Source of the DNA: Erysipelotrichaceae bacterium
Lineage (GTDB): Bacteria; Bacillota_I; Bacilli_A; Erysipelotrichales; Erysipelotrichaceae
NCBI GenBank assembly: GCA_017473335.1
Contig: JAFULN010000040.1
Span: 54,728-118,727 of the forward strand
Reading direction: 5' to 3'
DNA: 64,000 nucleotides
Shown here: one piece after another, positions 1-7,068 of the stretch
Numbering within the stretch: the first letter of the stretch is position 1
Layout: each line of letters begins with the position of its first letter
The notes under the pieces: generated by a model
Told to the model about the DNA's origin: nothing
Database searches by the model: none
The model's input: the letters and a program-made list of their open reading frames with translations, nothing else
Program-made: the position numbers and the translations under genes

Positions 1-256
1 TACGCAGATCAGGATTCAGTTGTTTTAAAATGAGAATGTATTTCTTAATAATTTCACTTGACCATATATATGTACTAATGGCAACTACATCGGGATTTTT
101 TTCCAGTGTTTTAATAGCACACTGTTGAACATCATCTTTTAATGTAAATTCAACAATCTCAGTATCCATACTTAAATCACGCGCAACAAAAAGCCAGCGC
201 AGCGACAGCGCTTTATGAATGTATTTAGCATTAAATGCACACAGTAATACTTTCAT
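1..256 (-). CDS. B12-binding domain radical SAM protein, N-terminal part
   Basis: Only the first 85 codons are in the window; the gene continues beyond base 1. The start ATG (254-256) is preceded by a GGTGAG ribosome binding site. The visible part begins MKVLLCAFNAKYIHKALSLR and continues with a VVAIST segment, the Rossmann-like start of a cobalamin-binding domain as found in large B12-binding radical SAM proteins (DUF4080-type). The radical SAM cysteines would lie outside the window, so the catalytic class is inferred from the N-terminus only. Confidence 0.6.
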   Translation of the reverse strand, partial: MKVLLCAFNAKYIHKALSLRWLFVARDLSMDTEIVEFTLKDDVQQCAIKTLEKNPDVVAISTYIWSSEIIKKYILILKQLNPDLR

Positions 257-302
257 TTTCTCACCTGTTTTATCATATCAGATTTCATCAATGAATCAAA
301 GA

Positions 303-329
303 GACAGCACACCATTAAGGTATGCTGTC
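303..329 (-). terminator. Hairpin after the CARF nuclease gene
   Basis: An 11-bp stem (303-313 with 319-329, one G-U pair) and 5-nt loop lie directly after the stop of the minus-strand gene that ends at 332. The following T-run is weak, so termination is likely but not certain. Confidence 0.5.
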
Positions 330-331
330 AT

Positions 332-1471
332 TTATGATTTTAAAAATTCAACTAGTGTTTCTGCGATTTTATCCTGTTCTATTTCTTTAGAACCAATGAT
401 CTTAATACCTAGTTCCTGTGCTTTTAAATATAAAGGCTGACCAGGTCTCAATGCAAATGCTTTAGAAATGACAGCAGCCTTTCCTAAAGTACCACCAAGT
501 TTTTGTGACAGCAGCTTTACTTCATATAAATCCAATGCAGAACATTTATTCATTTTGCAGGATACAAAAGCAGGTATGCAATTACGAATAACAATCAAAT
601 CAACTTCACAAGTCGGATCATTTTTATTCGTACTATCAATGTTCCAATCTACAACTGTACTAATTCTTACATCATCAAACAAATGAGATTGCTGACATTC
701 AAGATATGCCTGATATTCTAGCCAAGCGCCAGAATCCGCAAACATTTTCATAAGTGTACGATTCTTAAAAGCTAGGCACATTTCATGACCATCACAAGCA
801 AGCTGAAGAATTTGTTTTTCTTCAAGCTGACGAAGTAGTCTCAATTGTCCTTTTTCGGATGGTTTAGAAATCCACACATCACAATTCTGTGGATTTTGAT
901 TTCTCAGTTCTTTTGCAAGATTTCCTAAAAGACGTGTCCATGCAGATGAATTTGTATTCATAATTTGAATAACATTTTTCATATCATTTTCCATCTCTTC
1001 ACTCATCAAAGGCAAAGCATGGCCTGTCTTTAAGATTTCACCTGAAGAAAGTGAGATAACATCTTCAATCATTAAATGAGGAACACGAAATCCTGTTTTC
1101 ATATCACTGCATCCATGTAAGTCATTAAATTGTTTTCTCTGGAAATTCAGCGTATAGCATTTTTGATTGGTCTTCTGACAATACTGTGCCATCTTTACAA
1201 GTAATGTTCTGCTGCCGTTAGAACAATTAAATACAGCATCCGGATATTTTCTAGTCAGTGACTCAAATACATATTCTGCATCTTCTTTGACTAAAAGGAA
1301 TTCTACATTATGCACACCCTTTTTAGCTAACAAATTATGCAGAGTTTTTCTTTTCCTTTGATAATCATGATTCTGATCATAAAGATAAATAATATGATCA
1401 AATCCAAAGATAAGTGGACTAATGATATTTTCTGTTTGTTCAAAGTCTAATATTTCAATCAAAGTGTTCAT
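332..1471 (-). CDS. Orphan Card1/Can2-like CARF-domain nuclease (DUF1887 family)
   Basis: 379 aa with the two-part layout of Card1/Can2 ancillary nucleases, which are activated by cyclic oligoadenylate made by type III CRISPR complexes. Residues about 1-140 form a CARF-like Rossmann fold; NCSNGSR (82-88) sits where the ligand-binding N-x-TGGTK motif is expected. After a linker and winged-helix-like stretch, the C-terminal PD-(D/E)xK-type fold shows GAWLEYQAYLE (248-258), E289-V-D291, and SCK (304-306) where many nucleases have ExK. I believe SCK is common in this family but cannot check. The start has a GAGGTG ribosome binding site 5 bases upstream. No CRISPR array, cas10 or cyclase gene is visible nearby, so the ligand and partner are unknown. 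It is transcribed divergently from gltX. Confidence 0.72.
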   Translation of the reverse strand: MNTLIEILDFEQTENIISPLIFGFDHIIYLYDQNHDYQRKRKTLHNLLAKKGVHNVEFLLVKEDAEYVFESLTRKYPDAVFNCSNGSRTLLVKMAQYCQKTNQKCYTLNFQRKQFNDLHGCSDMKTGFRVPHLMIEDVISLSSGEILKTGHALPLMSEEMENDMKNVIQIMNTNSSAWTRLLGNLAKELRNQNPQNCDVWISKPSEKGQLRLLRQLEEKQILQLACDGHEMCLAFKNRTLMKMFADSGAWLEYQAYLECQQSHLFDDVRISTVVDWNIDSTNKNDPTCEVDLIVIRNCIPAFVSCKMNKCSALDLYEVKLLSQKLGGTLGKAAVISKAFALRPGQPLYLKAQELGIKIIGSKEIEQDKIAETLVEFLKS

Positions 1472-1530
1472 GGAATCACCTCATTAAATATATTATACTC
1501 TAAAAACCGTTGACATGAATACTTTTAAGA

Positions 1531-1559
1531 TTGAAACCTTTTCAGAAAAACGCTATAAT
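1531..1559 (+). promoter_or_regulatory. Sigma-A type promoter of gltX
   Basis: TTGAAA (1531-1536), a 17-base spacer and a perfect TATAAT (1554-1559) end 23 bases before the gltX start codon. A second TTGACA at 1510-1515 has no good -10 at the right distance. Confidence 0.75.
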
Positions 1560-1582
1560 GTTTCAGTGAAAGAAGGGAAATT

Positions 1583-3040
1583 ATGAGTAAAGTAAGAACG
1601 CGTTTTGCGCCATCCCCTACAGGTTACATGCATATCGGAAATCTTAGAACTGCATTGTATGAATACCTGGTTGCAAAAAAAGAAGAAGACGGTGTATTCA
1701 TTCTGCGTATTGAAGATACCGATCAGGGACGTCTTGTTGAAGGGGCAACAGACATTATTTATGAAACAATGAAACAGTGCGGTCTTCAGCATGATGAAGG
1801 ACCAGACATTGGTGGAGATTATGGATCTTATGTTCAGTCAGAACGTATGGCATCTGGTATCTATAAAGAATATGCTTGGAAGCTAGTTGAACTAGGTGCT
1901 GCGCATGTTTGCTTCTGTTCAGAAGAAGACATTGAAGCTGAACGCCAGCTGGCAAGTGCCAAGGGAATCGGTTTCAAATATGATGACCCTTGTAAATATT
2001 TAAGCAAGGAAGAAGTTGATGCACGTGTTGCTGCTGGTGAAAAATATGTTATTCGCCAGAATATTAATCCAGTGGGTACTACATCATTTGATGATGAAGT
2101 TTATGGTACAATTACTGTTGAAAACAGCACTCTTGATGAACAGATTCTGTTGAAGTCAGATGGCTTCCCTACTTATAACTTTGCAAATGTTATCGATGAC
2201 CATATGATGGATATTACACATGTTGTACGTGGAAACGAATATCTGTCAAGTACACCTAAGTATAACCTGCTGTACGATGCATTTGGCTGGAAAAAGCCAA
2301 TCTATGTTCACTGTCCTCCAGTTATGAAGGATGAACATCATAAGCTTTCAAAGAGAAATGGCGATGCATCTTTCCAGGATTTGGTCGCAAAGGGATACCT
2401 GCCACAGGCAATCATCAACTACATTGCGCTGCTTGGATGGGCACCTGAAACTGAACAGGAAATCTTCTCACTGGAAGAATTGAAAAAAGCATTCAATGTT
2501 AAGAGAATTGGAACTTCAGGATCTATCTTTGATATCGAAAAACTGAAGTGGATGAATGGTGTATATCTGAGAAATATGACACCTGAACAGTATCATGAAC
2601 TGGTACTCCCATATATCAAAGATGCTGTAAAGAGCGATTATGACACAAAGCAGATTGCAGAAATTCTGCATCAGCGCGTATCTGTTTTAGGAGAAATCAA
2701 AGAAATGCTAGATTTCTTTGACAACTATCCTGAATATTCAAATGATTTGTACATCAACAAAAAGATGAAGACAAATCCAGAAATCGCATTGAATTCATTG
2801 AAAGCTGCAAGAGAAACTCTTTCAAAAACTGAAGACTGGTCACAGGCAAATCTGCATGATGTTTTAATGAACCTTGTTCAGACACTGGGAATCAAAAATG
2901 GTCAGCTGCTGTTCCCTGTTCGTATTGCATTGACAGGTAAAGCATTTACACCAGGTGGAGCTATTGAAATCGCTGCAATCTTAGGCAAAGAAGAAAGCTT
3001 GAAGCGTTTGGACAGTTCTATTGCACAGCTGGAAGCTTAA
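1583..3040 (+). CDS. gltX: Glutamyl-tRNA synthetase
   Basis: 485 aa, the usual length for a bacterial class I glutamyl-tRNA synthetase, which charges tRNA-Glu in the cytoplasm. The N-terminus has the APSPTGYMHIGNLRTA signature containing the HIGH motif. The KMSKS loop appears as KLSKRNG around residue 254, followed by a GWAPE segment and the anticodon-binding C-terminal helices. A GAAGGG ribosome binding site lies 5 bases before the ATG. It stands alone on the plus strand between its own promoter and a terminator at 3051. Whether it is discriminating or also charges tRNA-Gln cannot be told here. Confidence 0.97.
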   Translation: MSKVRTRFAPSPTGYMHIGNLRTALYEYLVAKKEEDGVFILRIEDTDQGRLVEGATDIIYETMKQCGLQHDEGPDIGGDYGSYVQSERMASGIYKEYAWKLVELGAAHVCFCSEEDIEAERQLASAKGIGFKYDDPCKYLSKEEVDARVAAGEKYVIRQNINPVGTTSFDDEVYGTITVENSTLDEQILLKSDGFPTYNFANVIDDHMMDITHVVRGNEYLSSTPKYNLLYDAFGWKKPIYVHCPPVMKDEHHKLSKRNGDASFQDLVAKGYLPQAIINYIALLGWAPETEQEIFSLEELKKAFNVKRIGTSGSIFDIEKLKWMNGVYLRNMTPEQYHELVLPYIKDAVKSDYDTKQIAEILHQRVSVLGEIKEMLDFFDNYPEYSNDLYINKKMKTNPEIALNSLKAARETLSKTEDWSQANLHDVLMNLVQTLGIKNGQLLFPVRIALTGKAFTPGGAIEIAAILGKEESLKRLDSSIAQLEA

Positions 3041-3049
3041 TCATAAAAC

Positions 3050-3100
3050 GGGCTGTTAAAAAATAGATTTTAATAATCTATGGCTTAACAGCCTTTTGTT
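3050..3100 (+). terminator. Rho-independent terminator of gltX
   Basis: GGCTGTTAA (3051-3059) pairs with TTAACAGCC (3085-3093), followed by TTTTGTT. The loop carries a second small stem (TAGATT with AATCTA). It starts 10 bases after the gltX stop. Confidence 0.85.
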
Positions 3101-3115
3101 ATGTCTAAAAACAGA

Positions 3116-3158
3116 AAAAGCGCTCAAGGATTCTAACCTATTCGGCGCTTTTCTTTAA
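3116..3158 (+). terminator. Second weak hairpin after gltX
   Basis: AAAAGCGC (3116-3123) pairs with GCGCTTTT (3145-3152) around a 21-base loop, followed by a T-rich run. It may be a back-up terminator in either direction. Confidence 0.4.
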
Positions 3159-3159
3159 T

Positions 3160-3428
3160 TATTGCTATGTTTTTAATAAAGCAGATACTCTATTTTCACA
3201 CAAATTTGGATAGAACTTTTTTCCTTTTTGCAATTTACGGAGGAAAAGAAAATAGTGAAGAATAATGCTGTCTAATTTGGCAATTCTGAATATAAAAATA
3301 GTATAATCAGTGCCATTTTGGTTAATCTATTCTTGTATTTATCTGTGAAAACTGTATCTATCATTATGCAAACCAAACAATGTTACTTCCTATTTACTAC
3401 AGTTCTGATAGAACTATCCTATTAAACA
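3160..3428. other. Intergenic stretch with no supported gene
   Basis: AT-rich spacer between the convergent ends of gltX and rplT. I see no open frame with a ribosome binding site, no RNA gene and no repeat. Confidence 0.5.
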
Positions 3429-3429
3429 A

Positions 3430-3454
3430 AAAACGACCAGTAAATGGTCGTTTT
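3430..3454 (-). terminator. Terminator of the infC-rpmI-rplT operon
   Basis: AAAACGACCA (3430-3439) pairs perfectly with TGGTCGTTTT (3445-3454) around a 5-base loop. Read on the minus strand, the stem ends in a T-run. It lies 21 bases past the rplT stop. Confidence 0.85.
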
Positions 3455-3475
3455 ATAGTTACTATACGATATAAA

Positions 3476-3832
3476 TTAAGCGTTAAGAGCCTTCTTAGCT
3501 ACTTCAACAATTGCTGCGAATCCCTGTGCATCATGGATAGCGATTTCAGACAGCATCTTTCTGTTAACAGTTACGTTAGCCAGTTTCAGACCGTGCATCA
3601 GCTTAGAATAGCTGATGTCATGCATTCTTGCTGCAGCATTGATACGAGCGATCCACAGCTTGCGCATTTCACGCTTAGTCTGCTTACGGCCGATGTAGCT
3701 GTAACGCAGTGAACGCATTACCTGTTCATGTGCAGTTCTATAAAGCAGGTGCTTTGAGCCAAAATAACCCTTAGCCAGCTTCAGCACTTTCTTATGACGT
3801 GCTCTAGTTACCTTACCAGTTTTTACTCTCAT
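3476..3832 (-). CDS. rplT: 50S ribosomal protein L20
   Basis: 118 aa, exactly typical of L20, a basic protein of the large subunit needed early in 50S assembly. The N-terminus [22 protein letters not shown] and the middle [20 protein letters not shown] are family hallmarks. It is the last gene of infC-rpmI-rplT; in this phylum L20 also binds the operon leader RNA and represses its own synthesis, which matches the leader seen at 4606-4740. Confidence 0.98.
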   Translation of the reverse strand: MRVKTGKVTRARHKKVLKLAKGYFGSKHLLYRTAHEQVMRSLRYSYIGRKQTKREMRKLWIARINAAARMHDISYSKLMHGLKLANVTVNRKMLSEIAIHDAQGFAAIVEVAKKALNA

Positions 3833-3850
3833 TGTAATTTCCTCCTTCGA

Positions 3851-4045
3851 TTAGTCCTGAATCAGCAGTTTGATACGCTTCATATCGCTCTTGGAAACCA
3901 AGGCAGACTTTCTCAGCTGAACTTTCTGCTTATGTGTTTTGTTGGCAGCAAAATGAGATACGTATGCATGACCTCTCTTCAGCTGTCCTGATCCTGTTCT
4001 TTTTACACGCTTAGCGAGCGCTCTTTTTGTTTTCATTTTAGGCAT
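3851..4045 (-). CDS. rpmI: 50S ribosomal protein L35
   Basis: 64 aa, the usual size for L35, a small basic protein of the large subunit. [20 protein letters not shown] is the classic N-terminus. It sits between infC (19 bases upstream) and rplT (18 bases downstream) in the conserved translation operon. Confidence 0.97.
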   Translation of the reverse strand: MPKMKTKRALAKRVKRTGSGQLKRGHAYVSHFAANKTHKQKVQLRKSALVSKSDMKRIKLLIQD

Positions 4046-4064
4046 AATCTTTACTCTCCTTTAC

Positions 4065-4589
4065 CTATTTTTTCTTTGGCGTCAATACTACTGACAATGT
4101 ATTTCCTTCCATTGCCGGCTGCTTGTCGATGCCAGCTACATCTGACATCTGTTCAATGAACTGATTCATGACTTGTTTTCCGACATCCTGACGAGTGATC
4201 ATACGTCCACGGAATCTCATGTCAACCTTGATCTTCATTCCGTCTTCTGCCCAGCCTCTTGCCTGACGCAGTTTTGTTTCAAAGTCATGAGTATCGATGA
4301 CCGGAGACAAACGAAGCGGTTTTACTTCAGTAACGTGCTGCTTCTTCTTTGCTTCCTTTGCTTTCTTCTGCTGTTCAAAGCGATAACGTCCATAATCCAG
4401 AATCTTACATACTGGCGGATTACCGTTTGGTGCTACGCACAGCAGATCCAGATTTGATTCATATGCTCTTTCCAGAGCTTCGCGGCGCATCATAACGCCC
4501 AGCTGCTGACCAGTTTCAGAAATGACCATGACTTCCTTAAAACGGATATTCTCATTGACCAATTCTTCAGTTCCATGTTTCTTGCTAAT
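4065..4589 (-). CDS. infC: Translation initiation factor IF-3, probable ATT start
   Basis: IF-3 keeps ribosomal subunits apart and proofreads the initiator tRNA. The family core is plain: ELVNENIRFKEV near the N-terminus, PPVCKILDYGRYRFE, and the C-terminal DIKMRFRGR-like and EGNTLSVVL segments. An upstream ATG at 4634 would give 189 aa, but the best start is ATT at 4587-4589: AGAGGTG lies 6 bases before it and the product is 174 aa, close to Bacillus IF-3, which also uses ATT. A non-standard start is a known conserved self-control feature of infC. The upstream ATG lies inside the leader terminator region. Confidence 0.93.
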   Translation of the reverse strand: MSKKHGTEELVNENIRFKEVMVISETGQQLGVMMRREALERAYESNLDLLCVAPNGNPPVCKILDYGRYRFEQQKKAKEAKKKQHVTEVKPLRLSPVIDTHDFETKLRQARGWAEDGMKIKVDMRFRGRMITRQDVGKQVMNQFIEQMSDVAGIDKQPAMEGNTLSVVLTPKKK

Positions 4590-4605
4590 AAAAGACACCT
4601 CTTTC

Positions 4606-4740
4606 CAATTCATCAAAAAAAGCAGGACAGACACATTCTTCCCGCTTCAAACTTATCCTAATCAAGTCTTTCTGCAGCTTTGACCCAACTCCTTTGGAAT
4701 TCGGGTGAGAAGAATCTTCTACTTTCCACATCTTTAATTG
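4606..4740 (-). promoter_or_regulatory. L20-type leader RNA of infC-rpmI-rplT
   Basis: The transcribed leader has the layout of the Bacillota L20 leader: a stem region around AGATTCTTCTCACCCGAA and AAAGGAGTTGGGTC (4679-4719 region, read on minus), thought to mimic the 23S rRNA site of L20, then a terminator hairpin. In that hairpin GCGGGA pairs with TCCTGC (4640-4645 with 4622-4627) and runs into seven Ts just before infC. By analogy, excess L20 would favour the terminator. Recognised by motif order, not by a covariance model. Confidence 0.8.
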
Positions 4741-4747
4741 CTCAAAT

Positions 4748-4776
4748 AGAATAACACAACTTTATCGTTGCGTCAA
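4748..4776 (-). promoter_or_regulatory. Promoter of infC-rpmI-rplT
   Basis: On the minus strand TTGACG (4771-4776), a 17-base spacer and TATTCT (4748-4753) form a near-consensus sigma-A promoter. Transcription would start near 4741, directly ahead of the L20 leader. Confidence 0.8.
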
Positions 4777-4782
4777 TAGTTT

Positions 4783-5106
4783 TTAAAATACAAATCCAGA
4801 AATTTTTACATCTACAGATCCGCATTTCAGATTAGTCATCAACTGAATATTCTGTGTAATACGATCCTGAATATCTTCACAAGTGCGATTTACGTTCACA
4901 CCATATTTTACTTTAGCTTCAACATTTACATGCAAACGATTATTTATAATTTTGCATACAACTGCCTTCTTACTATTATCCACAAGAAAACATCCTTCTA
5001 CTTCTTCTACAGAAATTTTCGCAATGCTTTCAAAAACACTCTTAGAAAGAGCGATTAATCCAGACTGTTCAGTCTTTTCTTTAATGACAATATATTCCTG
5101 TGCCAT
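4783..5106 (-). CDS. Asp23/Gls24 family protein (YqhY-like)
   Basis: 107 aa from the ATG at 5106, chosen over a GTG at 5115 because GAGGTG lies 6 bases before the ATG. The pattern of an early EYIVIKEK strand, a central GCFLVDN-like strand and VNVEAKVKYGVNV matches the Asp23/Gls24 envelope-stress family. In Bacillus the YqhY member sits near spoIIIAH and the fatty-acid carboxylase genes; here it directly follows a SpoIIIAH-like gene. Its role in this organism is unknown, perhaps linked to lipid or envelope balance. Confidence 0.8.
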   Translation of the reverse strand: MAQEYIVIKEKTEQSGLIALSKSVFESIAKISVEEVEGCFLVDNSKKAVVCKIINNRLHVNVEAKVKYGVNVNRTCEDIQDRITQNIQLMTNLKCGSVDVKISGFVF

Positions 5107-5170
5107 AAATTCCACCTCACTGTATGAGTGTATTATATCAGATATTTTTAGAATTTGAAATCACTTCTTA

Positions 5171-5638
5171 TCATTCAAATGAAACTTCAACAAAAACATT
5201 TTCATCGCTGATTTCATGAATCAACTGAATCACTTTTAATGCATTCTGCTGAGAATTAAACTCACTGGGTAAAACAACTCTTACAATTTCATTGTTTTTC
5301 TCAATGAAACAAGATTCAAACCCATTTTCTTTCAAATGATCTTGGACAAGATTTTCAAACACTGCAACTGCATCCATAAGTGAATTTTGAGACAATGCCT
5401 CTAATTTTTCTTCGCTGGTTGCTGTACTGCTTGAAATTACCTGTTCATTTTGATTTCTCTTCTCTTCTTCCTGCTTCTGTTTTTCTGTTTTATAATATTC
5501 AAAAGGATCTGTTTCAGTAGTTACAATCAAATCATTAGCATCAAGTTTTTTAGTTTCTACCGGTAAAGTCACATAATACACTGCAAGCATCATCATAAGT
5601 GTAAACAAAGTCAAAAAAGTAAAAGCCTGCTTATTCAT
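5171..5638 (-). CDS. SpoIIIAH-like membrane-anchored protein
   Basis: 155 aa with one N-terminal membrane segment (about residues 5-26) ending in VYYVTLP, as in SpoIIIAH. A charged low-complexity linker (about 45-75) is followed by a C-terminal ring-building-like domain ending in a VVLPSEFN segment and an ENVFVEVSF strand. In endospore formers SpoIIIAH joins SpoIIQ to form the channel between mother cell and forespore. None of spoIIIAA-AG is visible here, so the gene could be a lone remnant or have another envelope role. It lies 50 bases after the RelA/SpoT-like gene and 64 bases before the Asp23-like gene. Confidence 0.78.
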   Translation of the reverse strand: MNKQAFTFLTLFTLMMMLAVYYVTLPVETKKLDANDLIVTTETDPFEYYKTEKQKQEEEKRNQNEQVISSSTATSEEKLEALSQNSLMDAVAVFENLVQDHLKENGFESCFIEKNNEIVRVVLPSEFNSQQNALKVIQLIHEISDENVFVEVSFE

Positions 5639-5688
5639 AGAATTTCCTCCACTTCAGTAAATTCTATGTTGAAACAGGCAATATATGA

Positions 5689-7059
5689 CTAGTAAATACT
5701 TCTTAATTTACGTTCCAAGTGCATTAGCGAATCCGGAAGCAGCGTTTCTAGCTGTTCATCATCTGTACAAAAACTCGATAATGCATCAACGTGTTTTCTA
5801 AACACTTGCATAATTTTAAACAACTTATCTTCAAAGATGATTTCTATTTTTCCACAACTAATCATCGATTTGGCGACACACTGCACAAGAGCATCTTTGG
5901 CCATTTGTCCTACAAGAGTTGAACAAGAATTAAAGACTTCATCAAACCATCTGCGCTCAATAATTAGATTGCGGAGTATTTCAATAAACTTGCGGAAATC
6001 TTCTAAATTGTTATCTGGTTCAACTGCAAATAGCATCACAAAAAAGACATGCCATTCATAATCAACATTCAATACAGACTGCCAGTATTTCCCAAGCTCA
6101 TCACAGAATGGGTCAGAATGTTCAAAATCCTTTTCCAGATATATAGGCTGAGTAAAATCAATTTCTGATATTTTCAACAAATTAAAATGCTCAAAATAAT
6201 CAATCATTCGAATTTGAGGATTGTCCGAATTGAGAAAATCCTTAATATAAATATACTGACTTAAAATTGCACTGCACTTTTTGAAATCAGTTGTAAAACC
6301 AAGTGAATCAACCATTTTCAAAGAGTATATATCATTGATAGAACGAGCTAAATAGGATTTAAATCCTTGCTCACTCATTCCAAAATCTGTATTCTGAGCG
6401 CTTTGAGCAAGCATCTGTTCATAAACAATCTGAAGCTGATGATCAACAACTTCTAAAGAATCATAAATAGATGACAAAACCGATTTCATAAAGATATCAT
6501 TAAAAATGATATGTGGATTTTTATATACAACCTGATGCTCAATCTCTGACCAGAAGCGATGCACAAGAGCTTTAATTTGGAACTCAAAATTTACTCGTTC
6601 ACCTTCATGCATATAATAACCGTCAATACGATACAATGTAAAACCATTTCTCTGTGTTTGAGGCTGAGGCATGCTTAGATTCAAAAATACATTTGAGTCA
6701 CTAATACACTGCGCGTATTCATTATAACTAGGCTTAAAATGCTTCAGCAGCTGTTTGTATATCTTATTTTCATCAGTAATAAATCTGCATTCAACTTTAA
6801 CACCTATCAAATCAGGAAGCAGTTCGAGTACTTCCAGTGCAGTTTTACATGTTAAATAATATTTATTTCGAATCATCTTTTCTTTTAAAGATTTCGCAGA
6901 TTTGATACGAGATGTAAACGCAATAGAGTCAACATCTTCACCTTCCAGCATCTGCTTAAACAATCCAACAACCTTCTCTTCAACAAGCTCAAAAATCGGC
7001 TGTTTCTGCTGAAGCAGCGCTGTACTTTCGTCTACTAGGTCAAATAGCTGTAAACGCAT
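5689..7059 (-). CDS. RelA/SpoT-domain protein (divergent GTP pyrophosphokinase family)
   Basis: 456 aa. An N-terminal half of about 220 residues resembles the alarmone synthetase fold: SRIKSAKSLKEKM (about 50-62), LPDLIGVKVECRF (about 81-93), then FEFQIKALVHRFWSEIEHQVVYK (about 158-181), which matches the ExQ...W..xEH..YK block of small alarmone synthetases. The usual NGYRSLH block reads NGFTLYRI, so the active site is altered. The C-terminal 230 residues are helical and not recognised. The gene overlaps nothing and lies 9 bases after the rsmF-like gene, so it is probably cotranscribed. It could make (p)ppGpp or a related nucleotide, or be a catalytically changed member. Confidence 0.72.
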   Translation of the reverse strand: MRLQLFDLVDESTALLQQKQPIFELVEEKVVGLFKQMLEGEDVDSIAFTSRIKSAKSLKEKMIRNKYYLTCKTALEVLELLPDLIGVKVECRFITDENKIYKQLLKHFKPSYNEYAQCISDSNVFLNLSMPQPQTQRNGFTLYRIDGYYMHEGERVNFEFQIKALVHRFWSEIEHQVVYKNPHIIFNDIFMKSVLSSIYDSLEVVDHQLQIVYEQMLAQSAQNTDFGMSEQGFKSYLARSINDIYSLKMVDSLGFTTDFKKCSAILSQYIYIKDFLNSDNPQIRMIDYFEHFNLLKISEIDFTQPIYLEKDFEHSDPFCDELGKYWQSVLNVDYEWHVFFVMLFAVEPDNNLEDFRKFIEILRNLIIERRWFDEVFNSCSTLVGQMAKDALVQCVAKSMISCGKIEIIFEDKLFKIMQVFRKHVDALSSFCTDDEQLETLLPDSLMHLERKLRSIY

Positions 7060-7068
7060 GAAAATCTC

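Noticed and set aside
332..1471. CRISPR array expected near the CARF nuclease
   Set aside because: I scanned both flanks and saw no regularly spaced repeats and no cas genes in the window.
3380..3712. Plus-strand open frame of 110 codons over rplT
   Set aside because: It is antisense to the ribosomal protein L20 gene, has no ribosome binding site and resembles no protein.
4590..4634. ATG start for infC at 4634
   Set aside because: The extra residues lie in the leader terminator region and match no IF-3; the ATT at 4587-4589 has a well-placed ribosome binding site.
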